From Ensifer adhaerens (GTDB lineage: Bacteria > Pseudomonadota > Alphaproteobacteria > Rhizobiales > Rhizobiaceae), in NCBI RefSeq assembly GCF_001270265.1, contig NZ_LGAP01000027.1:40574-104573 (forward strand): a DNA stretch of 64,000 nt, read 5' to 3'. The notes below the pieces were generated by a model. It was not told where the DNA came from and did no database searches. It worked only from the letters and a program-made list of their open reading frames with translations. The position numbers and the translations under genes are program-made. This document shows, one piece after another, positions 17,455-25,561 of this stretch (within the stretch, counting starts at the first letter, position 1; every line of letters begins with the position of its first letter).

Positions 17455-19002
17455 ATGCTCGACCTTACTCGCAGAACCTTCATTCAGGGCGCGGCGGCGA
17501 CCGTGCTCGCATCCTCGATCTACCGCCCTGCAAACGCCGCTCCCAAACGCGGCGGACACCTCCGTATCGGTCTTGCGGGCGGATCGTCCCAGGACAACGT
17601 GGATCCCGCCAGCGTCGTTTACGACACCGCCTATCTTACGATGGCGACCGCTCGAAACACGCTTGTCAACGTAGAGCCGAACGGGGATCTGTCGCCCGGC
17701 CTCGCGGTAAAATGGGAGCCATCGGCCGACGTAACGCAGTGGACTTTCGAAATTCGCCAAGGAGTGGCATTCCATAGCGGCAAGAAGCTAGAGGCCGAGG
17801 ACATCATAGCATCGCTGAACCTTCACCGTGGGGAAGACTCGACATCTCCGGCGAAGTCCCTCATGGAGCCGGTCACCGAAATCGCCGCGGACGGCGGCAA
17901 CAAAATCGTCGTAAAGCTCAGCGGCCCAAACGTCGATTTTCCCGCGGTGTTGACGGATCTTCGACTTGTGATCGTTCCCGCCAAGGACGGCAAAGCCGAC
18001 CGTCAGACTTTGGACGGAACGGGCGCGTACGTCATCGAGAGCTTCGAGCCAGGCCAGCGTATTCGCTTCAAGCGGAATCCGAACTACTGGGACGCGGAGA
18101 ATGCGAGTTTCTTCGACACGGCCGAAGTCATTGTGATCACTGACGCGGCGGCGCGTATGAACGCTTTGCGATCAGGCCAGGTCGACGTCATCAACCTCGC
18201 GGACCTGAAGACCCTCAACATGCTCAAGCGTGTTCCGGGCATCAAGGTGGAAGATGTTCCGAGTGGGCGCTTCTACATATTCGGCATGATGTCGGATGCT
18301 GACCCGTACAAGGACAAGAATGTTCGTCAGGCCCTCAAATACGCCATCAACCGTCAGGAAATGGTCGACAAGATCCTGCTGGGACATGGAACAGTCGGCA
18401 ACGACCAACCGCTGGACAGGGCCCACAAGTATTTCGATAAAAGCCTGGTGCAGCGCGAATATGATCCGGACAAGGTTCGCTTCCATCTCAAACAGGCGGG
18501 TTTGTCCGAACTCAGGGTATCGCTGAGCGTCGCCGAGGCAGCGTTCCCAGGTGCCGTCGCCGCCGGTTCGCTTTACGCTGCGTCCGCGGAGCAAGCCGGA
18601 GTAACCATCGATGTCACCAGGGAGCCCGATGACGGCTATTTCGAAAACGTCTGGATGAAGAAACCCTTCACTGCAGACTATTGGACAAAGCTCGCATCGG
18701 CGGACGCTCAGTTTACACAGGGCTTCTTCCCGGGATCGCCGTTCAACGAAACGCACTTCGACAACGCCCGATTCAACGATCTGCTTGTCGAGGCCCGCGC
18801 AACGCTGGACGAGAGCAAGCGTTCGGAAATGTACAACGAGATGCAGCGCCTGGTTCACGAGGAGAGCGGCGCCGTCATTCCGATGTTCGCCAACTACGTC
18901 TGGGCCACCAAAGCGAACGTCGCACACTCGGCCGAGTTGTCCACAAAGGGCGATCTGGACGGTTTCCGCTGCATCGAACGCTGGTGGTTCGAGAACGCGT
19001 AA
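17455..19002 (+). CDS. oligopeptide-type ABC substrate-binding protein (family 5)
   Basis: 515 residues, solute-binding protein family 5 (DppA/OppA/NikA fold). The N terminus has a twin-arginine motif TRRTFIQGAA and a hydrophobic stretch ending near PANAAP, so Tat export is likely. The mature part starts KRGGHLRIGLAGG and contains the family landmarks LAVKWEPSADVTQWTF, GTGAYVIESFEPGQ and RQALKYAINRQEMVDKIL. It serves the divergent permease/ATPase operon (17293-13625). It is clearly paralogous to the orphan protein at 25562-27103. Ligand unknown; family members bind peptides, opines, plant metabolites or nickel. Confidence 0.92.
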   Translation: MLDLTRRTFIQGAAATVLASSIYRPANAAPKRGGHLRIGLAGGSSQDNVDPASVVYDTAYLTMATARNTLVNVEPNGDLSPGLAVKWEPSADVTQWTFEIRQGVAFHSGKKLEAEDIIASLNLHRGEDSTSPAKSLMEPVTEIAADGGNKIVVKLSGPNVDFPAVLTDLRLVIVPAKDGKADRQTLDGTGAYVIESFEPGQRIRFKRNPNYWDAENASFFDTAEVIVITDAAARMNALRSGQVDVINLADLKTLNMLKRVPGIKVEDVPSGRFYIFGMMSDADPYKDKNVRQALKYAINRQEMVDKILLGHGTVGNDQPLDRAHKYFDKSLVQREYDPDKVRFHLKQAGLSELRVSLSVAEAAFPGAVAAGSLYAASAEQAGVTIDVTREPDDGYFENVWMKKPFTADYWTKLASADAQFTQGFFPGSPFNETHFDNARFNDLLVEARATLDESKRSEMYNEMQRLVHEESGAVIPMFANYVWATKANVAHSAELSTKGDLDGFRCIERWWFENA

Positions 19003-19015
19003 CAACTAGTCCCTG

Positions 19016-19051
19016 CGCTCGGCGGGCTGTCCGAAACCGGTCCGCCGAGCG
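19016..19051 (+). terminator. hairpin after the binding-protein gene
   Basis: 10-bp stem CGCTCGGCGG (19016-19025) / CCGCCGAGCG (19042-19051), loop 16 nt, 14 nt after the stop codon. No T-run follows, so it may act as an mRNA-stabilising 3' end or a weak terminator. Confidence 0.45.
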
Positions 19052-19155
19052 TTACCGTCGCTGGAATAGGGCCGACGGGATTCGAACAAGCGACCTCAAC
19101 GTTTATCTCCGGCGGTGTAGGGCTTTCGCCGGCTTTGGGCTACAAAAATTTAGCA

Positions 19156-19222
19156 GTCAGATCGGCGGTTCGCCGCCGATCTGACTTTGGCGCCGTCACG
19201 AGCGAGCAAAATCTGCTCGCTC
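19156..19222. terminator. two strong adjacent hairpins between convergent transporter genes
   Basis: First hairpin: 13-bp perfect stem (19156-19168 with 19173-19185) closing a TTCG tetraloop, followed by TTT on the plus strand. Second: 9-bp stem GAGCGAGCA (19200-19208) / TGCTCGCTC (19214-19222). They separate the plus-strand gene ending at 19002 from the minus-strand gene ending at 19239 and probably serve as a bidirectional barrier. Confidence 0.5.
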
Positions 19223-19238
19223 TCACACGATCCGCCCG

Positions 19239-20111
19239 TCAGAAATGCACCTCAGAGGGGATGTCCGCTTCCGCTATGCCCGAGTGAGCGAATGCAGCGC
19301 GCATCCACGCGCCAATCTTCTTAGAGGCTGTATTGCTGTATACCCAGACATCGAGAAAATCGCGCCACTCTCGATTTTCTTCCTTTGGGATCACGAGCCC
19401 GGCCGGCAGCGTGACTAGCGGATCGTTGATCACGACAAAACGACCGAGATTCGGCACCTTCTTGATAGCGGTAAGCGCGGGGATCGTGAGGAAAGCCGCA
19501 CAGTCCAAGCGGCCTGCCTGGAGTGCTAGAAGGACTTCATCACGCGTCGTAAACCCGGTGGAGGTCGCATTCGGCGCGTTCTGACGGACGGCGGCTTCGT
19601 GAGACGATCCGATGTCGAAACCTACGCGAACTTCCGGCTTGTTGATGTCGGCCCACGTTGCCCCACTGAAGTTGGGTCGCGCGACGATGCCTAGAGGCTG
19701 CTGTAGGTAAGGCACGCTGAAGGAAACAGAAAGAGCGCGCCCCGGATCGACTGTTGATACCATTCCAAGATCAACTTTGTCCGTTTGAAGCTGGATGATT
19801 TGCTGACCCCAGGTCGAATCGACGAATTCCACCTCTACCTTCAAGATACTCGCGATATCTTTGGCCATTTCCACGCACGCCCCGACGATCTCGCCGGACT
19901 TCAGGTCCTTCATGAAGTAGGGCGGCTCGCCTACTGGCGCGGCCACACGTAAAACTCCTCGGTCCTTGATCGTCTTTAGCCGGGAGCCGGAGGGTGAGGT
20001 TTGCGCTAACGATTGACTTTGACTTGCTGCCGCCGCCGCGACAGCCATGCCCGAGCCGATGAGGAGCTTCCCGAACGCACGACGGTTCGTGAGTGTTGAT
20101 TGTTCTAGCAT
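19239..20111 (-). CDS. amino-acid-type ABC substrate-binding protein (family 3)
   Basis: 290 residues, start supported by AAAGGGGA. An NRRAFGKLL motif followed by an Ala-rich stretch ending SLAQ suggests Tat or Sec export. The mature part has the family-3 pattern: GVLRVAAPVGEPPYF, GACVEMAKDIASILKVEVEF, QLQTDKVDLGMVSTVDPGRA. The ligand-binding Arg of amino-acid binders is expected in the last segment (usually RAxxxxFS); here it reads DPGRALSVSFSVPY, consistent. It is the third gene of a permease-ATPase-binding protein operon. Probable ligand a polar amino acid or related amine; not more precise. Confidence 0.9.
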   Translation of the reverse strand: MLEQSTLTNRRAFGKLLIGSGMAVAAAAASQSQSLAQTSPSGSRLKTIKDRGVLRVAAPVGEPPYFMKDLKSGEIVGACVEMAKDIASILKVEVEFVDSTWGQQIIQLQTDKVDLGMVSTVDPGRALSVSFSVPYLQQPLGIVARPNFSGATWADINKPEVRVGFDIGSSHEAAVRQNAPNATSTGFTTRDEVLLALQAGRLDCAAFLTIPALTAIKKVPNLGRFVVINDPLVTLPAGLVIPKEENREWRDFLDVWVYSNTASKKIGAWMRAAFAHSGIAEADIPSEVHF

Positions 20112-20149
20112 GCTTGTTCCCCTTTTACCTGTCTACTGAGTTGAGGGCA

Positions 20150-20917
20150 TCACGAGTGATGCGAAAGGAATGACTTCGCCTCGGGCGTCACGGGGTTCGC
20201 GAAGAAGTTCGAGGAGACATCATTCTCCAATATTGAGCCGTCCTTCATGAATATGACGCGGTCCGCTACGTTTTTGGCAAAGGCCATTTCATGCGTGACG
20301 ACCACCATTGTGCGGCCCTCTTTGGCAAGGTCGCGCATGACCGAGAGGACCTCAGAGACCAGTTCCGGATCGAGAGCCGATGTGGCTTCGTCGAAAAGCA
20401 TCACATCAGGCTTCATCGCGAGAGCGCGAGCAATTGCTACTCGCTGCTTCTGCCCACCCGACAATTGATTGGGATAACTTTCGGACTTGTGCGCCATACC
20501 TACTTTAGCAAGTAGCTCCAGCGCTTCCTTTCGAGCGTCCGCCCTCGAACGACCCAGAACCGCAACCGGCCCTTCGGAAACGTTGTCGATAACGGTCCGA
20601 TGGGGAAACAGATTGAAGTTTTGAAAGACCATCCCGATCTGGGACCGATACTTCGATAACAACTTGTCTGACGGAAGTTTTGTCTTGCTTTCGAATTGAA
20701 ACCGGGTTCCCCCGACAGAAATGCGTCCCGCGCTTGGAGTTACCAACAGATTTAGACAACGGCAAAGCGTCGATTTTCCGGAGCCGGATGGTCCTATTAG
20801 CGCTACGACCTCGCCTCTCTTGACCTTGAACGACACGTTCTTCAGTACCTGATGGCTGCCGTAAAATTTGTCGACATTGTCGACCTCGATCATGATGTTC
20901 TCGCTATTCGAAATCAT
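20150..20917 (-). CDS. amino-acid-type ABC transporter ATPase (GlnQ/HisP-like)
   Basis: 255 residues, normal for the polar amino-acid uptake ATPases. Walker [10 protein letters not shown] near residue 39, Q-loop [11 protein letters not shown], signature [15 protein letters not shown], Walker [15 protein letters not shown] and the switch His in VVTHEM are all intact. The start overlaps the permease stop by 4 nt (ATGA), showing translational coupling. It powers uptake through the permease at 20914-21585. Confidence 0.93.
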   Translation of the reverse strand: MISNSENIMIEVDNVDKFYGSHQVLKNVSFKVKRGEVVALIGPSGSGKSTLCRCLNLLVTPSAGRISVGGTRFQFESKTKLPSDKLLSKYRSQIGMVFQNFNLFPHRTVIDNVSEGPVAVLGRSRADARKEALELLAKVGMAHKSESYPNQLSGGQKQRVAIARALAMKPDVMLFDEATSALDPELVSEVLSVMRDLAKEGRTMVVVTHEMAFAKNVADRVIFMKDGSILENDVSSNFFANPVTPEAKSFLSHHS

Positions 20918-21585
20918 GCCGCGGCCTTTCTATTGCCCGATCCGAGTTCAAGGCGTTTTGCGAAAAACGTTGCTGGAAACAGGACAGCGAAGTAGATCGC
21001 CGCCACCGCGGTGTACATCTCAAGTGGCCTGTAGGTCTCATGCGTTATCAGAGTCGATTGATAGATGAGGTCCGGCAGCGAGAGGACCGATATCAACGAC
21101 GTGTTTTTCAATTGCAGGATCGATTGGTTGACCAGCGGGGGAACCATTTTCCTGAGCGCCTGGGGCAGCACGATGCGAAACATGACCGCATTTCTACGCA
21201 TTCCCAGAGCCCGAGCTGCCTCGGCCTGGCCTTCTTCTACCGAGAGAATACCTCCGCGTATGATTTCACCATAAAAAGCACCCCCGTACAGCGACAGCGC
21301 GATAAACGCGGCCGTCGCCGCGTTGATTTCGATACCCATGAGTGCAGGTAGGGCGTAGTAGAACCAAATTAGTGAAACAATGAGCGGCGTGCAGCGGAAC
21401 AATTCAGTCAGAGCTCCGAAGGGGAGACTGATCAAAGAACTTCCGGAGAGGCGAGCAAATGCCGAGCCGAGGCCATAGAGCATGCCGCCGGCAATCGTGA
21501 TCATGGAAAAAACGACGGTGTAAGCCACCCCGCTTATGAGTAGCTGGCGATAGTCCCAGATGACACCCCAATCCCATTGGTACAT
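20914..21585 (-). CDS. amino-acid-type ABC permease (HisM/GlnP-like)
   Basis: 223 residues with five predicted membrane segments. Family features: [18 protein letters not shown] after the second segment and the EAA loop [20 protein letters not shown]. The gene begins the operon permease-ATPase-binding protein. Only one permease is encoded, so a homodimer is expected. The 498-nt upstream region holds a tandem operator-like element. Confidence 0.9.
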   Translation of the reverse strand: MYQWDWGVIWDYRQLLISGVAYTVVFSMITIAGGMLYGLGSAFARLSGSSLISLPFGALTELFRCTPLIVSLIWFYYALPALMGIEINAATAAFIALSLYGGAFYGEIIRGGILSVEEGQAEAARALGMRRNAVMFRIVLPQALRKMVPPLVNQSILQLKNTSLISVLSLPDLIYQSTLITHETYRPLEMYTAVAAIYFAVLFPATFFAKRLELGSGNRKAAA

Positions 21586-21826
21586 TTAGATCCCCATGTT
21601 CGTACATTTTCAGCGCACGTCACCAGGAGACTGCTGACCCGGTTTCGTGCATAGGCAGCATTGAGAGCCCGATCTCCGAGAGATCCGGGGTTTTGTGTCA
21701 CGAAGGGTTTGTCGTGCTAATGACGGACGTCGTTCCCGCGCTCACATCTTTGCCCGAACTGCAGAACCACCGTCTGGTCGGATCGCGATCTTCCGGGAAG
21801 TCAGCAAGCAAAACTGCCACGCGATT

Positions 21827-21860
21827 ATCTCCATTGGTACTTAAAAATTCTCATTAGTAT
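21827..21860 (+). promoter_or_regulatory. tandem operator-like element in the 21586-22083 intergenic region
   Basis: ATCTCCATTGGTAC (21827-21840) and ATTCTCATTAGTAT (21847-21860) have a 20-bp offset. The second differs from the site consensus ATACTCATTAGTAT at one position. It lies about 240 nt from the permease start and about 225 nt from the start at 22084, so the controlled gene is unclear. Confidence 0.5.
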
Positions 21861-22024
21861 TTCACGCTCGACTTTGTTTCGCAAGCCCGGCTAGGGTTCG
21901 GTGCCGCAAATGCGCTGACAGCCAACCCTATCGTCGGGTAAGCGAAGAGTAGCTACTTGCGGGGACGACCTACATCGCCCGATTACCGGCTTGCCATGAA
22001 AAGATTATTCTGAGAAGTATCTAA

Positions 22025-22053
22025 ACGTTCGCGCACGTTCGCGCACGTTCGCG
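22025..22053 (+). repeat. 10-bp tandem repeat, three copies
   Basis: ACGTTCGCGC is repeated directly 2.9 times, ending 30 nt before the start codon at 22084. It would lie in the 5' untranslated region or core promoter of that gene. Copy number could vary by slippage. Confidence 0.7.
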
Positions 22054-22083
22054 ACACAGATCGATCAGGATAAGGATTTGCCG

Positions 22084-22605
22084 ATGTCAGTTCATGCAGT
22101 TGGCGGACAATTTCCCAAATTTGATGAGAGCTCGACTAATTGGGTCGCTCCGAACGCGATCATCGTAGGGGACGTTAGTCTTGGACGTGAAGTGACGGTA
22201 TGGTTCGGAGCGATCATCCGCGCCGACGTTGAAAAGATCACGATAGGCCAAGGCAGCAATATCCAGGACCTCGTCGTGATGCATGCCGACCCAGGCTTTC
22301 CGCTAAACGTCGGCGACGGCTGTACGGTGGGACATCGCGCGCTCCTTCACGGGTGCACGGTGGAAGACAACTGCCTGATCGGAATGGGCGCGATCGTTCT
22401 CAATGGAGCTAAGATCGGGAAAAATTCCCTAGTCGCTGCGGGTGCCTTGGTGACCGAAGGAAAGGAGTTTCCTGAGAACTCCCTGGTAATCGGGAGCCCC
22501 GCAAAACTGGTTCGAGTTCTCACCGACGCCGAGGTCGAGCGTAACCGTGCGTCAGCTAGGCATTACGTGAAAAACGGTGCAAAATTCCGGACAACTTTCA
22601 TTTGA
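22084..22605 (+). CDS. gamma-carbonic-anhydrase-like hexapeptide-repeat protein
   Basis: 173 residues from ATG 22084; a TTG six nt upstream in frame is a poorer start. The protein is a left-handed beta-helix of the YrdA/PaaY/CaiE type: repeated hexapeptide turns (IIVGDV, VTVWFG, AIIRAD, ITIGQG, IGMGAIV, IGKNSLV). Three His in the expected zinc positions are seen, His67 (VMHAD), His84 and His89 (TVGHRALLHGC). Such proteins are either carbonic anhydrases or thioesterase-like accessories of CoA pathways (PaaY). It is monocistronic with nearby AraC gene on the same strand 132 nt downstream. Confidence 0.9.
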   Translation: MSVHAVGGQFPKFDESSTNWVAPNAIIVGDVSLGREVTVWFGAIIRADVEKITIGQGSNIQDLVVMHADPGFPLNVGDGCTVGHRALLHGCTVEDNCLIGMGAIVLNGAKIGKNSLVAAGALVTEGKEFPENSLVIGSPAKLVRVLTDAEVERNRASARHYVKNGAKFRTTFI

Positions 22606-22707
22606 CATGCCTGTTCGGTCCGTCGCCTCACTTCTTTTCGATAGCGAGATTGCATAAGGGCCAGAGGTTTACGGCGGTGAAATCGTGGCCTCAATCAAGC
22701 GCGAGAT

Positions 22708-22723
22708 GCCTCGCAAGCGAGGC
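22708..22723 (+). other. short perfect hairpin before the AraC gene
   Basis: GCCTCGC-AA-GCGAGGC, 7-bp stem, just 14 nt before the start codon at 22738 and immediately next to the probable ribosome binding site (AGGATGG). It could limit translation initiation or be part of an operator. Confidence 0.4.
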
Positions 22724-22737
22724 AGGATGGTCCGAGC

Positions 22738-23697
22738 ATGAACCTTCACTCCCAACATAAACATGACATCACCCACCTCGATTATCGACCGTCAAAGCCC
22801 TACCCCTACGACATAGAGGTTTTTCGCTTGTCTGACCTAAGGCGCAGGAGCGGCGCTCTGGCAATGCGTCGGACGTATAGCTACGACTTCTTCATCCTGA
22901 TCCTTGTCACCGAAGGACGCACGATTCAGTTCGTGGACTTCGAAGCCATTCCTTGTGGCCCCGGGACATTTTTCGTGCTGCGCCCGGGCCAAGCTCACAA
23001 TTTCGGACAAGAAGATGCATGGGACGGGTGGATGATTCTGGTTCGCCCCGAGTTCCTGCTGCCTACGCCATCCCAGAGCCTGCCCGCGTGGGATATCGAA
23101 TTCCTTCCCTCGCGCGTGGACCTTGATGAAGGCGAACTGCATCGTGCCGAAGACACGATCCGCCGTATCCGCGACGACGGGCTGATAGACACGGGAAAAT
23201 TGTCAGCCGTTTCGGCTTCCGACCGGGTCACCGCTCATGTGGACAACACGACTGCCGACGTCCATGCGCTCCTGCGTTACCAGTTCTATGCACTGGTGGC
23301 CTGGATTGGCGTATTACACGGCAAGCGGCAACAACATACGCACGACGGCCTCCCGAACGGCGTCCTGCAGAGGTTTAATAAATTCCGAAATCTGGTCGAA
23401 GAGCGCTTCTCTAGCTGGAACCAGCTGAGCGACTATGCACGTTGCCTCGCCTGCACCGAGAAGAGTCTTACACGCGCGACAACCGCGGTCGTCGGTATCA
23501 ATGCGAAAACGTTCATATCCAGGCGCATCAATCTCGAGGCGAAACGCCTTCTTGCCCACACGTCCTTGCCGATCGTCGAAATTGCGGAAAAGCTGGGATT
23601 TCAGGAACCCACTCATTTCTCCAAGTTCTTCAAGCGCGAAGCGGGCTGCACGCCGAAGCAGTTCCGAACACGCTCGTCGTTCCCGGCGACAGTCTGA
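22738..23697 (+). CDS. AraC family transcriptional regulator
   Basis: 319 residues. The C-terminal about 100 residues have the two helix-turn-helix motifs of AraC/XylS proteins: LSDYARCLACTEKSLTRA then LPIVEIAEKLGFQEPTHFSK and FFKREAGCTPKQFRT, intact. The N-terminal 170 residues contain a cupin-like segment (FFVLRPGQAHNFG), the usual sensor domain. No adjacent same-pathway operon is obvious; neighbours are the carbonic-anhydrase-like gene and, convergent, an NTF2-like gene. It may control either or a distant operon. Confidence 0.9.
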   Translation: MNLHSQHKHDITHLDYRPSKPYPYDIEVFRLSDLRRRSGALAMRRTYSYDFFILILVTEGRTIQFVDFEAIPCGPGTFFVLRPGQAHNFGQEDAWDGWMILVRPEFLLPTPSQSLPAWDIEFLPSRVDLDEGELHRAEDTIRRIRDDGLIDTGKLSAVSASDRVTAHVDNTTADVHALLRYQFYALVAWIGVLHGKRQQHTHDGLPNGVLQRFNKFRNLVEERFSSWNQLSDYARCLACTEKSLTRATTAVVGINAKTFISRRINLEAKRLLAHTSLPIVEIAEKLGFQEPTHFSKFFKREAGCTPKQFRTRSSFPATV

Positions 23698-23831
23698 TTT
23701 CGGCCTTGGTATGCCGATTTGCGCTGGGCTCAGAACATGGCCGACAATTTTCCAAGAGCTTGTGCGCTCCCGCCAAAAAGCTGACTTGTGTTGGACCGTC
23801 TCGCCGAAGGGCCGCCCGCTTGGCGAAGCAC

Positions 23832-23857
23832 GACCGTTCGCCGAAGGGCGAACGGTC
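23832..23857. terminator. hairpin between convergent genes
   Basis: GACCGTTCGCC / GGCGAACGGTC, 11-bp perfect stem with GAAG loop, in the 203-nt convergent gap between the AraC gene and the NTF2-like gene. No T-run on either strand, so a Rho-independent function is doubtful. Confidence 0.35.
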
Positions 23858-23900
23858 CGGAAGAAATGGGCTGCTAATATCAACGCAGCAACCCCCTCGT

Positions 23901-24332
23901 TCACGAGGCCGTAGGAATTGCGAGAGATTTCGTCAGCGCCCAGTTCGAATGGACGATGCGCCACTGCCCATCGATCAATCGAAACACTTCCGTCGAGTTC
24001 CATGCTCTGAGCAGCTTCTCACCGCCAGATCCATCGGATACGAAGGTGTTGAGATTGTAACTCAGCACCGCGAGGTCACCACCGTCGCTGGCGACCACAT
24101 GCGAATTGAGATACTCGCTTCGCAGGATATGCGGGTTTTGGTAAATCTTCGAAAGATGCCCAACGACGGCGGTGCGGCCGACGAGAAGCGTTTCGGTCAC
24201 TGGATCGAAGTAGCTGATGCTCTCATGGTAGTTGTCAAAGTAGCCACTACTGTCACCGGTGCTCCATCGCTCGTTGAGAGAGCGTTCCAGGGCAATAAGC
24301 GTCTCGCTCACGTTCTTCACGTCAACCGTCAT
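23901..24332 (-). CDS. NTF2-like / SnoaL-DUF4440-type small protein
   Basis: 143 residues, cytoplasmic. The pattern of an N-terminal helix (LIALERSLNERWSTGDSSGYFDNY), then strands around SISYFDPVTETLLVGRTAVVGHL and a C-terminal sheet ending FRLIDGQWRIVHSNWAL is typical of the cone-shaped NTF2-like fold, close to the calcium/calmodulin kinase-association and DUF4440/ketosteroid-isomerase-like families. Members may be isomerases, dehydratases or binding proteins; no catalytic residue set can be named with confidence. It is a lone gene convergent with the AraC gene. Confidence 0.75.
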   Translation of the reverse strand: MTVDVKNVSETLIALERSLNERWSTGDSSGYFDNYHESISYFDPVTETLLVGRTAVVGHLSKIYQNPHILRSEYLNSHVVASDGGDLAVLSYNLNTFVSDGSGGEKLLRAWNSTEVFRLIDGQWRIVHSNWALTKSLAIPTAS

Positions 24333-24802
24333 CTTGTGTCCTTCCGTAGGTTGGCTCGAAGGAGTTATTGAGAAGGCTCCTTCCTCTCAAGGCAGAGATC
24401 AGCCAATCGCTGGCATAATTCGGACATTTTACCTCTCCCAACCCGCTACGCATCGCGAGCGAGCATCCAGATAAACAGCCAGGCCCGTCCCGCAGCGGGT
24501 TTTGGCGAAGCTTGTGATTGAAGCGCTTCTCTCTACAGTTTCATCGCCCCGAAAACTTCGTAGAAAAGGCGAGCGCGCGGCGTTGGGTAGCGGTGGCGGG
24601 ACTTCTTGACTTCGCAGGGTTCAGCCGTTGGCGAACGGTACGGACACGTTGCGTAGGCTCTCCACAGTGGTTAGGAGAGCATTAGGTTTTGTTTAATTGG
24701 CTAATCGGATTTTCGTGTGGAATGTCATCCTCGCGGCGTACCCATCTCGCCGGCGTCTGACGGCGCTGAAGTCCTCGCGGTCTCATAGAAGCATTGGCTT
24801 GA
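24333..24802. other. 470-nt intergenic region without recognised gene
   Basis: Between two minus-strand genes. It should contain the promoter of the NTF2-like gene at its left and the end of the quinone-reductase transcript at its right. A small hairpin CCCGC-A-GCGGG followed by TTTT occurs near 24486-24504 on the plus strand. No coding frame, repeat or tRNA was seen. Confidence 0.5.
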
Positions 24803-25471
24803 TCAAGTTTCCTTGCAGACCATCTCCATCCCGCACCGCTGTTCCGACGAGGACCGTGTCACGGCCTCGCCGTCCGATTGCAAAACAGCATTGAATAGAC
24901 CTTTGCCTATATCGAGTGCGAGTTTTAGCCCGGCCTCAGCCGAAGCAGGATCCAGTGGCACCAATAATTCCGAGCCGATAATTCGAGCGCCCACGTAGCC
25001 GAAAACACCATGGTCGATTTGGGTTTGAATTGCCTGTAGATAGCCACGACGCTCGTAGGTCTCCCGGACAGCCCCTCCAATTGCGATGATCTGAACCTTC
25101 AGCTTTCCCAACAGGCGAGTTGTGGCGTGCCCATCATGATCGACGTAGGCCCACCCCTGAGTAAATACGCGATCGATCCATCCCTTGAGCAGAGCCGGCA
25201 TTGACCACCAGTATACGGGAAAGACCAGAACCAGTGTATCCGCTCGGTCAATTCTGGCTTGCTCGGCTAAAATGTCAGGACCAGGCTTTTCGCCGCTCCG
25301 AAATACTGAGTAGTCTGCTTCGTTGAAAGTCGGATCGAAGCCGCTTTCTATTAGATCGAGGAGTTCATATGTGTGGTCGGGTGTGGCCTTGATGCCGGCG
25401 ACTACTTGCTTGGCTACAGCATGGGTATACGAGCCCGCTTCGGGGTGTGCGGTGATAACTAGTGTATGCAT
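24803..25471 (-). CDS. NAD(P)H quinone reductase-like flavoprotein (flavodoxin-like fold)
   Basis: 222 residues; start supported by AAGGGA. The N terminus HTLVITAHPEAGSYTHAVA and the later FPVYWWSMPALLKGWIDRVF match the NQO1/KefF/MdaB family, which binds FAD or FMN and reduces quinones by two electrons. GGAVRETYERRGY corresponds to the segment near the cofactor. The last about 25 residues, rich in Ser, Glu and Cys, extend beyond the usual family end. Monocistronic; its role is probably electrophile or quinone detoxification. Confidence 0.88.
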   Translation of the reverse strand: MHTLVITAHPEAGSYTHAVAKQVVAGIKATPDHTYELLDLIESGFDPTFNEADYSVFRSGEKPGPDILAEQARIDRADTLVLVFPVYWWSMPALLKGWIDRVFTQGWAYVDHDGHATTRLLGKLKVQIIAIGGAVRETYERRGYLQAIQTQIDHGVFGYVGARIIGSELLVPLDPASAEAGLKLALDIGKGLFNAVLQSDGEAVTRSSSEQRCGMEMVCKET

Positions 25472-25514
25472 GGTCCCTTGAACACTATCGGGTCGCCACC
25501 GCCCGGGATATCGA

Positions 25515-25546
25515 GGACGCCGTCGCTTTCAATGCGACTGGCGTCC
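25515..25546 (-). terminator. hairpin after the orphan binding-protein gene
   Basis: Minus strand GGACGCC-A-GTCGC with GCGAC-GGCGTCC: 12 base pairs with one bulged A and a 7-nt loop, 16 nt after the stop at 25562. No T-run follows; likely a 3'-end protecting hairpin or weak terminator. Confidence 0.45.
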
Positions 25547-25561
25547 TGCTAGCCTCCGGCG

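Larger units (their letters stand above)
21586..22083. other. divergent intergenic region, 498 nt, no gene seen
   Basis: It separates the amino-acid ABC operon (minus) from the gamma-carbonic-anhydrase-like gene (plus). It holds a hairpin with a T-run (21668-21694, stem around CCCGATCTC/GAGATCCGGG with one bulge), the tandem operator-like element at 21827-21860 and the short tandem repeat at 22025-22053. No open frame with coding character was found. Confidence 0.6.

Noticed and set aside
19068..19110. Sequence resembling the 3' half of a tRNA on the minus strand (GGTTCGAATCC-like)
   Set aside because: The T-stem pairs poorly (two mismatches) and no acceptor 5' half, D-arm or anticodon arm could be found. 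At best a relic, so not annotated as tRNA.
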